Positions 54,373-63,131 of a stretch of DNA of 64,000 nt are shown here, piece after piece; positions within the stretch are counted from its first letter, which is position 1, and each line of letters opens with the position of its first letter. The translations under genes were made by a program, and so were the position numbers. Source of the DNA: Thermomonas sp964481865 (lineage in GTDB: Bacteria; Pseudomonadota; Gammaproteobacteria; Xanthomonadales; Xanthomonadaceae); contig CAYZUG010000007.1 in the NCBI GenBank assembly GCA_964481865.1, positions 33,532-97,531 on the forward strand. The letters are read 5' to 3'. Under the pieces are notes generated by a model, which worked only from the letters and a program-made list of their open reading frames with translations, was not told the origin of the DNA and did no database searches.

Positions 54373-57300
54373 ATGCCTCACCGTCGCTTCACCCGCCGCC
54401 TGCTTACTGCCGCCCTGATGACACTCACGGCTCCCATCTGGGCAGCGCCCGGCTATTACCGTTTTCCCAGTATTGCTGGCGATACCGTGGCCTTTACCGC
54501 AGAAGGTGATTTGTGGACCGCCTCCATTGCACACGGGCAAGCCCGCCGTCTGACCACGGATATCGGGCAAGAAACCCAAGCCGCGATTTCACCCGATGGG
54601 CAGCATGTGGCCTTCGTTGCACAATACGAAAGCCCCAGTGATGTCTATGTCATGCCGATGCATGGCGGGCAGCCCAAGCGCATCAGTTTTGACGCAGGCA
54701 AAGTCGATGTACACGGCTGGTCGCCGCAAGGGGAAGTGATCTATAGCAGCGAAGACCTATCGGCGCCCACATTGCGCCGGGTTATTCGCTTGGTGAACCC
54801 CAATACCTTGGTCACCCGCGAACTTCCATTGCACGATGCCAACCAAGCCGCTTTCGATGCACAAGGGCGCGTGCTTTTTACCCGCTTCGGCGCACATGTC
54901 AACGGCGACAATGCCAAGCATTATCGCGGTGGTGCCATGGCACAACTCTGGCTGTTTGACCCAGCCAGCGGGCAGGAAGCCAAGCGTCTTGGCAGCGATA
55001 ACGATGGCGCCATGCACAGCCCAATGTGGGTGGCAGGCCGTTGGTATTTCGTCAGCAATCGGGATGGTCACGACAATCTGTGGTCAATGACGGCAGAAGG
55101 CACAGATCTTCAACAACATACCCAGCATGGCCCCTGGGATGTGCGCAGCGCACGTACGGATGGCAAGCGCATCGTTTTTCAGCGTGCAGCCGATGTCTCT
55201 CTCTTTGACCCGGCAACACGCAGTGAAACGGTCTTTGCGCCTGAACTGCTTTCCGATTTCGACCGCAGCCGACAGCGCTGGCTGGAACGCCCCCTGCGTT
55301 TTCTGGAAGCAGTCAATCTTTCTCCCAAAGGTGACCAGCTTGTTTTGACCGCACGCGGCAAGGTAACGCTGGCAAGTGTGGGAACCAAACGGCGCGTTGA
55401 TATCGCCACGCCTGCCGAGAGCCGCACCCGTGAGGCCATCCTCTCGCACGATGGTCGCTGGGTCTATGCCATCAATGACAGCAGCGGGCAAGATGAAATC
55501 TGGCGTTATGCCGCCAATGGCACGGAAGAAGCACGGCAGCTCACACGCAATGGCACGCATCGCCGCTGGAAACTGTTTCTCTCCCCCAACGGTCAATTGC
55601 TTGCACACACCGACAAACGTGGTGCGCTGTCCGTACTCAATCTTGCAACAGGTAGCAACACGACGATTGATCGCGGCGAATGGGGTGGAGACAACCCCTA
55701 CAGCGAGATCGTCTGGTCACCCGATAGCAAAGCGATTGTGCTTGTACGCGCCAACTCCAGCGCAAAACGCAACCAATTACTGCTGCACCGCCTCGGGGAA
55801 ACCGGCGTGCATGTTGTCAGCAGCGATCGCTACGCCTCGTATGCGCCCGCCTTCTCCCCGGATGGACGCTGGTTGTATTTCCTGTCTGATCGGCAATTCA
55901 CTGCCTCACCTGCTTCCCCCTGGGGCGACCGCAATACCGGCCCGGGTTTCGACAAACGCAGCAAGGTTTATGCGCTCGCCCTGCAAGCTGGAACGCGCTT
56001 TCCTTTTGCACCAGCAGATGAGCTTTCACCGGTAAAACCCAATGCGGGCAATGCCAAAAAAGACAGCGCCACAAAAGACAACGCAAGCAATGACCTTCCT
56101 GCAATCAACGTTGCGCAGCTTGCCCAACGCCTGTATGAGGTTCCGCTTGCTTCAGGCAACTATTCTGCACTTGAGGTGGATGCCGAGCGTCTTTATTTAC
56201 TCGACCGTGATGGCATGCAGCGCACACTGAAAACGCTCGCCATCAACAACCAAGGCAAGTCTGTTGAAACGCTGACAACCCATGTACAGACGTTCCAACT
56301 CAGCCCTGACCGCAAGCGCCTTGCCATCATGCAACGCAGAGGTGAAGCCGACCCAAGCTTTCTGCTGCTTGATGCAACCGCCAAGCTGCCCAGTGAGTTA
56401 GGCAATGCGCTGGTGCGTGTTGCCGATTGGCGCCTGCCCATTGCACCGGCAAGTGAATGGCAGCAGATGTTCAACAATGCATGGCGGATGCATCGTGATT
56501 TCAGTTTCGATGCCAATATGCGCGGTCTGGACTGGGCTGCCGTACGTCAGCAATATGCACCGCTGCTTCCTCGGGTCACAGATCGCGCCGAATTGGACGA
56601 CCTGCTGGCACAAATGATCAGCCATCTCGGCATCCTGCACTCACAAGTGCGGGGCGCTGACATGCCGGAAGACCGTGAAGCCGGCAAACCCGCCATGCTG
56701 GGGGCTGCCTTCGAGCAAACAGCCGATGGACTCCGCATTGCACGCATCTATCGCAGTGACACTGAGCTGCCCAGCGAGCGTTCGCCCTTGGCACAGACAC
56801 AGGTGGATGCACGCAGTGGCGACATCATCGAACAGGTCAATGGCCGCCCGATCCAACATGCAGGTGACCTCGCCAATGCCTTGCAATATCAGGCCGGGCA
56901 ACAAGTCTTGCTGACCCTGCGCCGCAATACCCAACGCATCCATACCGTTGTCACCCCTGTGGATGCTGCGCGCAATGCGCAGTTGCGTTATAGCGACTGG
57001 GTGCAAGACCGCATCGAGGTGGTTGAACAGGCTGGTCAAGGCCGCATCGGCTATCTGCATTTGCGGGCGATGGGGGCTGCTGATATCGCCAGTTTCGTGC
57101 GTGATTTCTACGCCAATATCGACCGCGATGGTTTGGTGATTGATGTTCGCCGCAACCGAGGCGGCAATATCGACTCTTGGGTGATCGAAAAACTCCTGCG
57201 CCGCGCCTGGTCTTTCTGGCAACCCGCTGGGCAAAAACCGAACTGGAATATGCAACAAACCTTCCGTGGACATCTTGTGGTGTTGACCGACGCACTGACC

Positions 57301-57675
57301 TATTCCGACGGCGAAACCTTTGCAGCCGGTGTCAAAACCTTGGGGCTTGGGCCTGTTGTTGGCACGCGCACATCCGGTGCGGGCATTTGGCTATCTGACC
57401 GCAATCGCCTCACAGATGGGGGGATCGCACGTATTGCCGAAACAGGGCAATTCCGTGCAGACGGGCAATGGATGATTGAAGGCCACGGTGTTGAGCCGGA
57501 TATCGTGGTCGATAACCTGCCGCATGAGTCCTATCTTGGCCGTGATCGCCAATTGGAAACCGCGATTGAGCTTCTGCAAAAAACACTGCGTGAAGCCCCC
57601 ACCCAGCAAGCGCCTGCACAAGCCATCCCTGCCCCACACATACCGGCAGCGGATGCAAGGCGTATGTCGTTCTGA
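54373..57675 (+). CDS. Exported tricorn-like S41 peptidase
   Basis: A 1100-aa periplasmic protease. The signal peptide ends 'APIWA'. It has a beta-propeller region (about 30-330) and a second one (about 340-560), with WD/TolB-like 'SPDG(R/Q)' repeats. A PDZ domain follows (about 780-860), then the tail-specific protease core with 'DVRRNRGGNIDSW' (about 920-932) and catalytic S978 in 'TYSDGE'. Thus the layout matches archaeal tricorn protease and its bacterial relatives. It should degrade peptides to small products in the periplasm. It is flanked by other peptidases. A low-complexity Lys/Asp/Asn-rich linker lies around 555-575. Confidence 0.92.
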   Translation: MPHRRFTRRLLTAALMTLTAPIWAAPGYYRFPSIAGDTVAFTAEGDLWTASIAHGQARRLTTDIGQETQAAISPDGQHVAFVAQYESPSDVYVMPMHGGQPKRISFDAGKVDVHGWSPQGEVIYSSEDLSAPTLRRVIRLVNPNTLVTRELPLHDANQAAFDAQGRVLFTRFGAHVNGDNAKHYRGGAMAQLWLFDPASGQEAKRLGSDNDGAMHSPMWVAGRWYFVSNRDGHDNLWSMTAEGTDLQQHTQHGPWDVRSARTDGKRIVFQRAADVSLFDPATRSETVFAPELLSDFDRSRQRWLERPLRFLEAVNLSPKGDQLVLTARGKVTLASVGTKRRVDIATPAESRTREAILSHDGRWVYAINDSSGQDEIWRYAANGTEEARQLTRNGTHRRWKLFLSPNGQLLAHTDKRGALSVLNLATGSNTTIDRGEWGGDNPYSEIVWSPDSKAIVLVRANSSAKRNQLLLHRLGETGVHVVSSDRYASYAPAFSPDGRWLYFLSDRQFTASPASPWGDRNTGPGFDKRSKVYALALQAGTRFPFAPADELSPVKPNAGNAKKDSATKDNASNDLPAINVAQLAQRLYEVPLASGNYSALEVDAERLYLLDRDGMQRTLKTLAINNQGKSVETLTTHVQTFQLSPDRKRLAIMQRRGEADPSFLLLDATAKLPSELGNALVRVADWRLPIAPASEWQQMFNNAWRMHRDFSFDANMRGLDWAAVRQQYAPLLPRVTDRAELDDLLAQMISHLGILHSQVRGADMPEDREAGKPAMLGAAFEQTADGLRIARIYRSDTELPSERSPLAQTQVDARSGDIIEQVNGRPIQHAGDLANALQYQAGQQVLLTLRRNTQRIHTVVTPVDAARNAQLRYSDWVQDRIEVVEQAGQGRIGYLHLRAMGAADIASFVRDFYANIDRDGLVIDVRRNRGGNIDSWVIEKLLRRAWSFWQPAGQKPNWNMQQTFRGHLVVLTDALTYSDGETFAAGVKTLGLGPVVGTRTSGAGIWLSDRNRLTDGGIARIAETGQFRADGQWMIEGHGVEPDIVVDNLPHESYLGRDRQLETAIELLQKTLREAPTQQAPAQAIPAPHIPAADARRMSF

Positions 57676-57691
57676 ATACGCCAAGGAGTAT

Positions 57692-57736
57692 CTGCCGCGT
57701 TCGCTCTCAGCCCTGTATAGTTTACGAACGCGGCAG
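57692..57736 (+). promoter_or_regulatory. Perfect 12-bp inverted repeat in front of the SPFH operon
   Basis: Arms CTGCCGCGTTCG (57692-57703) and CGAACGCGGCAG (57725-57736) are exact complements and enclose 21 bp with a TATAGT at 57715-57720. It sits 17 bp after the S41 gene and 34 bp before the SPFH start. It could be a large-loop terminator for the upstream gene, or an operator around the promoter of the operon. Confidence 0.5.
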
Positions 57737-57770
57737 GCACCCGGCCTGTCTTTGAACAAAGGGAGATGTC

Positions 57771-58922
57771 ATGGGACTTATTCAAGCTGTTACCGGTGCA
57801 GTCAGCGGCGCACTTGCCGACCAATGGAAAGACTTTTACACCATCCCTGATCAGCTGCCACCAACAGCCGCACTCTTTGCAGCGGTTCCACACGGCACCA
57901 ATGCAGGCCGTGGTTCGAACACCAAGGGCTCATCGAACATCATCACCAATGGCTCGAAAATCATCGTGCCAGAAGGTTACGGACTGCTGCTGTTTCAAGA
58001 TGGCAAAATCACTGGCTTCGCTGCAGAAGCGGGTGGTTATGAATGGCGCTCGGATGACATCAACTCGAAGTCAATCTTCGCTGGTGATGGCTTAGTCAGC
58101 TCACTCATCACTCAAAGCTGGGAACGCTTCAAATTTGGTGGCCAACCGGGTGCGCAGCAAGCCGCCTATTTTGTCTCGCTGAAAGAACTTCCCGACAACC
58201 GTTTCGGTACACAGTCGGAAATCTATTGGGATGACGGCTTCCTCAACACGCAAGTCGGCGCCATGACGCGTGGTTCCTACACGCTGAAAATCATTGATCC
58301 CATTTTGTTCGTGAAGAACTTTGTTCCTGCGACATATTTGCAGCCGGGTGAAGTGTTCGATTTCACTGATATCGACAATGCCGCCGCCAGCCAGTTGTTC
58401 AGCGAAGTTGTAGGCTCTCTGGCCCCCGCCTTCAGCCTGTACACCAACGACCCCAGCAAAGGCAACCGCATCACCAAAATCCAGCAGGACTCGATCGGCT
58501 TTGCCAAGAGTCTGTCGGAAGCGGTGGAAACCAACTACCAGTGGAAATCGGACCGTGGTTTGGAAATCGCCAAGACCGCCATCGTTTCCATTGAATACGA
58601 CGCCAACACCAAGGAACTGCTGAAGACCGTACAGCGCGCCGACGCACTGATGGGCGCACGCGGCAATTCCAACCTGCAGGCCAGCGTGGCACAAGGCATG
58701 CAAGCTGCCGGTGAAAATGGCGGTGCGGCAGGCATGATGGGCATTGGTATGGCCTCCGGCATGATGGGTGGCATCGGTGGGCTGCAACAGCCCGCAGCAC
58801 CCGCGGCGCCGCCTGCCGAAGACCCTGTGGCAAAATTGAAGAAAGCCAAAGAAATGCTTGACCTTGGCCTGATTACCGAAGCCGACTACGACGCACTGAA
58901 AGCCAAAGCATTGGGCCTGTAA
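57771..58922 (+). CDS. SPFH/Band-7 protein with C-terminal SHOCT domain, YdjI-like
   Basis: A 383-aa protein starting with an amphipathic segment 'MGLIQAVTGAVSGALADQWKDFY'. An SPFH (PF13421-type) domain follows (about 40-250), then a Gly/Met/Ala-rich linker (about 300-335) and a SHOCT motif ('KLKKAKEMLDLGLITEADYDALKAKAL', about 355-381). In Bacillus, YdjI with YdjG/YdjH forms a membrane-bound partner complex for the PspA homologue YdjF. The Shine-Dalgarno GGGAG is strong. Its two followers are the zinc-ribbon and small membrane genes. No PspA gene is adjacent. Confidence 0.82.
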   Translation: MGLIQAVTGAVSGALADQWKDFYTIPDQLPPTAALFAAVPHGTNAGRGSNTKGSSNIITNGSKIIVPEGYGLLLFQDGKITGFAAEAGGYEWRSDDINSKSIFAGDGLVSSLITQSWERFKFGGQPGAQQAAYFVSLKELPDNRFGTQSEIYWDDGFLNTQVGAMTRGSYTLKIIDPILFVKNFVPATYLQPGEVFDFTDIDNAAASQLFSEVVGSLAPAFSLYTNDPSKGNRITKIQQDSIGFAKSLSEAVETNYQWKSDRGLEIAKTAIVSIEYDANTKELLKTVQRADALMGARGNSNLQASVAQGMQAAGENGGAAGMMGIGMASGMMGGIGGLQQPAAPAAPPAEDPVAKLKKAKEMLDLGLITEADYDALKAKALGL

Positions 58923-58940
58923 GCCAAGGTCGCGTGATTG

Positions 58941-60254
58941 ATGTCCAGCACACCACCGCCCCTGCCCAACCGTCCGCCACCCCTGCCCCCAACGGGGCCG
59001 GGGTCGCCGCGTGATGTTCCACCGCCCCCCGGGCACTTTCCGATTGACCCTGAAACATTACCCAAGCCGGTGCGCGATGAAATCCTTGCGCCGGATCCGG
59101 TGGCGATTGATACATCAGCAAGCGAACTGAAAGACGGCATCAACCAGTGTCCGAAATGCGGTGCAAGTGATATTCGGCAAAAACCCGGCAGCGACTTACT
59201 GATCTGCTTGTATTGCCGCAATGAATGGACAGCCTCACGTGTTGAAGAAGCACTTGGCCTGGGCGAAGGGCTGGACGATCTTTCCGGCACGCTTTTGGCA
59301 TCAGGTGCGCAGGATATTGATGCCGACACCAGCAGCCTGCTGACTTTCAAATGCACTGGCTGCGGCGCAGAAGTGGTGGTCAATACCGAAAACGCGATGA
59401 CCGCCCGCTGTCACTGGTGCCGTCATGTGTTTGGCGTCAACGAACAGATTGCCAATGGTGCGGTTCCCGATGCGGTACTGCCATTTCACATCAAGAAAAA
59501 CGATGCCATCGCCCGTATTCGGCAATTTGTTGATAAGCGGCGTTTGTTTGCACTCAACGATTTCAAAGAACAGTTCACCCCTGAAAATGTGGTGGGGGTT
59601 TATCTGCCTTACATGATTGTGGATGCGCGCGCCAGCGCTGAAATCAGCGGCACGGGTGAAGTTGAAACCGCCCGCTATACCGAAGGCAGCGGCGACAAGA
59701 AAAAAACCTATTACGATGCGGATGTCTATCAGGTGGAACGCGAAGTCTCGTTCACCGTTGATGATCTGCCCATGGAGTCTTCTGCTGAACGCGGCAACTT
59801 GGATACCCGCCGCAACACCAACAATGTCATCAACGCGATCTTGCCTTTCGACACCAAGAATGCAGTGAAATGGAATGCGTCTTTTCTTTCCGGCTTTACA
59901 TCGGAAAAACGCAACCTCAATGTCGATCAACTTTTTCCACGCTTAGAAGACCAACTGCTTTCCATCGCACGCTCGCAAGTTGCCAGAAGCGTTGCAGACT
60001 ACGACCGTGGCGTTCGCTGGGAAGAAGAAGCCATTGATGTGCATGGCACACGCTGGGTTGCGATGTACCTGCCGGTGTGGCTGTATTCCTATCAAGAACC
60101 CGGCAGCCGCATGCTGCATTACATTGCAGTCAATGGCCGTACCGGTGAAACCATGGGCAGTGTCCCGGTTCAACACTGGAAACTGCTGCTTGCTGCACTC
60201 GCCACTGGCACCTTCCTTGAAGGCTTAGCGCTTTTACTGATAGGAATTTTCTAA
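58941..60254 (+). CDS. Double zinc-ribbon (TFIIB-type) membrane protein, YdjG-like
   Basis: A 437-aa protein with a Pro-rich N-terminus (1-35). Two zinc ribbons follow: C70/C73/C89/C92 and C138/C141/C157/C160. A beta-rich domain (about 190-390) and a C-terminal hydrophobic helix 'LLLAALATGTFLEGLALLLIGIF' complete it. A TTG one codon before the ATG is possible. It lies 18 bp after the SPFH gene and overlaps the next gene (TAATG). Its role is presumably scaffolding at the inner membrane. No enzyme motif is seen. Confidence 0.8.
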   Translation: MSSTPPPLPNRPPPLPPTGPGSPRDVPPPPGHFPIDPETLPKPVRDEILAPDPVAIDTSASELKDGINQCPKCGASDIRQKPGSDLLICLYCRNEWTASRVEEALGLGEGLDDLSGTLLASGAQDIDADTSSLLTFKCTGCGAEVVVNTENAMTARCHWCRHVFGVNEQIANGAVPDAVLPFHIKKNDAIARIRQFVDKRRLFALNDFKEQFTPENVVGVYLPYMIVDARASAEISGTGEVETARYTEGSGDKKKTYYDADVYQVEREVSFTVDDLPMESSAERGNLDTRRNTNNVINAILPFDTKNAVKWNASFLSGFTSEKRNLNVDQLFPRLEDQLLSIARSQVARSVADYDRGVRWEEEAIDVHGTRWVAMYLPVWLYSYQEPGSRMLHYIAVNGRTGETMGSVPVQHWKLLLAALATGTFLEGLALLLIGIF

Positions 60255-60514
60255 TGAGTGACGACAGCTCTTGGCTCCTGCTCTTAGGCCCCACAGGTGC
60301 GGCAGCGCTGTATTGGGCGCTGTACCGCTATTACCGTAATACCGATAAATCACACGCCTTCGAGCATGAAACCGAGATCAAGGCCGAGCCCGTCACAGGC
60401 TCGAACACAAAAGTGGGAAGAATCACCCGCACCCGAGAGTCACATATCAGTGGTGACAATGTGCAGGCGTATCGCCAGCGTGTGAAACGGGTCAGGCCGT
60501 CGAAGTCTTCATAG
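60254..60514 (+). CDS. Small single-span membrane protein, third gene of SPFH operon
   Basis: An 86-aa protein with one hydrophobic helix at about 8-24 ('LLLLGPTGAAALYWALY') and a basic cytoplasmic tail. The start overlaps the zinc-ribbon stop by one base. No named family was recognised. The tail 'YRQRVKRVRPSKSS' is strongly basic. By position it may be an analogue of the small YdjH-type partner, though the lengths differ. Its last 23 bp overlap the convergent transporter gene. Confidence 0.72.
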   Translation: MSDDSSWLLLLGPTGAAALYWALYRYYRNTDKSHAFEHETEIKAEPVTGSNTKVGRITRTRESHISGDNVQAYRQRVKRVRPSKSS

Positions 60515-61751
60515 CCACGTCGTCTTCCAGCATGCGCTCTTTGCACGCTTGCCAGCTTCCCAGCAACATCACCCCAACACATAGCGACAAGAACGCAAAC
60601 GGTAGGTGCCAGCCTTTGCTGACATCATGCAACACACCAAACAAGATCGGCCCGGCACAACTCAGGCTGTAACCCACACCCTGCATAAACCCAGAAAGTG
60701 TGGCGGACCCCACAGGTGTGCGCGTGCGCAGATTGATCAGCGTCAACGCTAACGGGAATGTGCTTGGGCCAATCCCCAGCAATACGACCCATAGCACAGG
60801 GGCAGCAAGCGGCGCCCAAAGCAAGCCCGGAAATGCCACGGCATATGCCAGCGCACAAAGCAGCACCAAGGGAAACGGGTTGCGCATTCGTACCGCAACA
60901 GCTGGCATGGTCAGCGCACTCAACAAACCCAACGCCGCAAACAACGCCACCATGCTGCCGCCAAATGCAGGCGAAGCCCCCGCCTCTGTCATCAATTTTG
61001 GCAGCCACGTGAACATCGAATACGACACTAACGAGGTCATGCCAAACATCAGTGTCATCCCCCAAGCCAGAGGCGACATCCACAGACGCAGGCGTTGTGA
61101 TACCTGGGTCAATTCCGGCGCGGCATCATCCGCACGCACCGCATGGTGACGCACATCGGCAAGTAATGAATCTGGCTGACGCTCTTGCCAAAACACACCA
61201 AGCCACACAGAGGCCGCCAATAACGCTGGCAAAACCCATATTCCAAGCGATAAACGCCAGCCCACTGTGTCAGCCAGTGGCACCGCCAGCAATGCCGGAA
61301 GAATGGTACCCAACTGCAAAATAGTCAGATAAAGCGTGCTGACTGTTCCCACCCGTGACGCGAAATAACGTTTGACCAAGGGCGGAAGCACCACATTGCC
61401 CATCCCCATGCCTGCCAAGGCAATGATGCAGCCCAACGCTAGGCTGCCAACGCCTTCTGCCAGCGTACGCACCAATAAACCCGCCACAGCCAAGGCCATC
61501 GACAACCATGCAGCTTGCTCCAACCCCATACGATGCGCGATGCGTGGCGTTGCCACACCAAAGATGGCAAACGCCGCCGTGGGCAGCATCCCAAATACCC
61601 CAATGGTGACGGCACCAAATTCAAAAGAAGCCCCCAAACGCTCAAGCAACGGGGTAATGGATGTCACCGCTGTGCGCAGATTAAACGCCGACAGCAAAAT
61701 ACCGGCGAGCACCAACACGCGGCCAGTCCAAGGGGATGCGGGGGAAGACAT
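60492..61751 (-). CDS. CynX/NimT-type MFS transporter
   Basis: A 419-aa, 12-helix inner-membrane transporter. The first helix motif 'LLSAFNLRTAVTSITPLL' (18-35), 'FGMLPTAAFAIFGVATPRIAHRMGLE' and the loop 'RMRNPFPLVL' resemble CynX/NimT (cyanate/nitroimidazole) transporters. The substrate is not known. It ends in a charged cytoplasmic tail. No cyn genes are adjacent. Confidence 0.82.
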   Translation of the reverse strand: MSSPASPWTGRVLVLAGILLSAFNLRTAVTSITPLLERLGASFEFGAVTIGVFGMLPTAAFAIFGVATPRIAHRMGLEQAAWLSMALAVAGLLVRTLAEGVGSLALGCIIALAGMGMGNVVLPPLVKRYFASRVGTVSTLYLTILQLGTILPALLAVPLADTVGWRLSLGIWVLPALLAASVWLGVFWQERQPDSLLADVRHHAVRADDAAPELTQVSQRLRLWMSPLAWGMTLMFGMTSLVSYSMFTWLPKLMTEAGASPAFGGSMVALFAALGLLSALTMPAVAVRMRNPFPLVLLCALAYAVAFPGLLWAPLAAPVLWVVLLGIGPSTFPLALTLINLRTRTPVGSATLSGFMQGVGYSLSCAGPILFGVLHDVSKGWHLPFAFLSLCVGVMLLGSWQACKERMLEDDVAMKTSTA

Positions 61752-61826
61752 GCGTGAATTATCGCAAACTTGGGCGCCCCCTTTGTTTGACGAATTTCAC
61801 CTTGATTAAGGTTTCAAGCGAAGCAC

Positions 61827-62246
61827 TCAGCGCTGTGCAGGTTCACTCACCCGATGCTTGTGCTGAATACGCAGATGCGGGCGTAACCATGCGGCGAACT
61901 CAGCCTCACTCAAACTCCCCTCGGCAAGGGCAAGATAGACCGGATACAGTTCAATATTACTCGCCTCAAGCGTCGCATCATTGAGTACCAAAAATAACTC
62001 ACAAGCAACCGCTGCAGTGCGTTTATTGCCATCTAAAAAAGGATGATTTCGCGCTAAGCCAAATGCAAGGCTTGCTGCAAGTGACGCAAGATCAGGAGGA
62101 GGATTCCCGTATGCATAGAGTTGCTGTGGCCTAGCCAACGCCGACTCTAGCAAGCCTTCATCACGCACACCTTCACGGCCACCGTGTTCAGCCAATTGAC
62201 GCTCGTGCAAGGCAAGCGCAGTAGCGAGTCTAATCCAGCGGATCAT
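61827..62246 (-). CDS. Doc/Fic-type death-on-curing toxin
   Basis: A 139-aa Fic-fold protein from the ATG at 62246; the open frame extends upstream to 62339 but overlaps the antitoxin gene. The Fic core 'HPFLDGNKR' (68-76) is complete: His68 for catalysis, with Asp and Asn-Lys-Arg for phosphate binding. Doc toxins phosphorylate EF-Tu, other Fic proteins AMPylate targets; sequence alone does not decide. The antitoxin gene ends seven bases upstream. Confidence 0.88.
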   Translation of the reverse strand: MIRWIRLATALALHERQLAEHGGREGVRDEGLLESALARPQQLYAYGNPPPDLASLAASLAFGLARNHPFLDGNKRTAAVACELFLVLNDATLEASNIELYPVYLALAEGSLSEAEFAAWLRPHLRIQHKHRVSEPAQR

Positions 62247-62253
62247 ATTCGCC

Positions 62254-62475
62254 TCACTGCGCAAGCTTATGCAGAAGATCACGCCTTTGCCGCATAATCT
62301 TTTCGGCAATGTCCATCTCTTCAGCAAGCGCTGGATCATACGTCGTCAGGCGAATGCCATCTGGGGTTTCCAGCGCATACAACTCATCGCCTTTCTCCAA
62401 ACGCAGACGCGCCAACAATTCCTTAGGCAGAATGACACCAGCAGAATTGCCAATACCGGTAATTTTGAGCCTCAT
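62254..62475 (-). CDS. AbrB/MazE-type antitoxin paired with Doc toxin
   Basis: A 73-aa protein with the AbrB fold 'LKITGIGNSAGVILPKELLARLRLEKGDELYAL' (about 3-35). The C-terminal tail (about 45-73) has helices likely to neutralise the toxin. The start at 62475 has AGGT six bases upstream. The pairing of an AbrB-type antitoxin with Doc is known, although Phd-type antitoxins are the textbook partners. Confidence 0.85.
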   Translation of the reverse strand: MRLKITGIGNSAGVILPKELLARLRLEKGDELYALETPDGIRLTTYDPALAEEMDIAEKIMRQRRDLLHKLAQ

Positions 62476-62495
62476 CGCACACCTCACTTGAGTAT

Positions 62496-62523
62496 GTTTT
62501 AACGATTGTTATAACGTTATCAA
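62496..62523 (-). promoter_or_regulatory. Promoter and operator of the AbrB/Doc module
   Basis: On the minus strand a -35 TTGATA (62518-62523), a 16-bp spacer and a -10 TAAAAC (62496-62501). The spacer contains the perfect palindrome ATAACGTTAT (62511-62520), well placed for repression by the antitoxin. Confidence 0.5.
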
Positions 62524-62557
62524 ATGGGGTTTGCAAGCATAAAAGAGACACCTTGAT

Positions 62558-63070
62558 ATGCACTCCGCCCCTCAACCCAAACGTTACCGCTGGTTTGCGC
62601 ACCTGCGCAGCTTCGCCATCAATCTGCTTATTCTGCTGGCGATGATCGCAGCATTTGACTGGTATCGCGCTCCGGATGCACAGGCGATCGCGGTGGCGCA
62701 GCTCACCACCACGCAGGGCGAGTCGGTGGATGTCCAGACACAGCACCAACCGACGCTGCTCTATGTGTGGGCGGAATGGTGCGGCTACTGCCGACACACC
62801 TCACCCGCTATCGAGCGCCTGCACCGCAGCGGCCAGCGCGTGGTGTCGGTGGCGATGCAGTCCGGCGCCGATGACGAAGTGCATGCCTACATGCGCAAGC
62901 ACGGCCTCACGTTCCCAGTGGTCAACGACCCCGACGGCGAAATCAGCCAAACACTGGGCGTGGGCGTCACCCCGACCATCGCAATCGTTTCGGATGGGCG
63001 GATGCGACTGGCAACAAGCGGCTGGACCAGCGAATACGGGCTGCGGCTGCGGCAGTGGTTGGCGCGCTAG
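62558..63070 (+). CDS. Membrane-anchored thioredoxin-like disulfide oxidoreductase (ScsD/TlpA type)
   Basis: A 170-aa protein with one N-terminal transmembrane helix (about 18-35) and a periplasmic thioredoxin domain. The active site is 'WAEWCGYCRH' (C75, C78), with the cis-Pro loop 'GVGVTPTIAIVSDG'. It fits ScsD/TlpA-like proteins that reduce or repair disulfides, for example under copper stress. Its GC content is visibly higher than its neighbours (about 65-72 % in hand-counted 60-base lines), which hints at a different origin. Confidence 0.82.
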   Translation: MHSAPQPKRYRWFAHLRSFAINLLILLAMIAAFDWYRAPDAQAIAVAQLTTTQGESVDVQTQHQPTLLYVWAEWCGYCRHTSPAIERLHRSGQRVVSVAMQSGADDEVHAYMRKHGLTFPVVNDPDGEISQTLGVGVTPTIAIVSDGRMRLATSGWTSEYGLRLRQWLAR

Positions 63071-63131
63071 CGAAACCGGGGAAAGACGTGGGGAAAACGT
63101 ATACTGCACCCCCGTCCACCGTATTGCTGTC

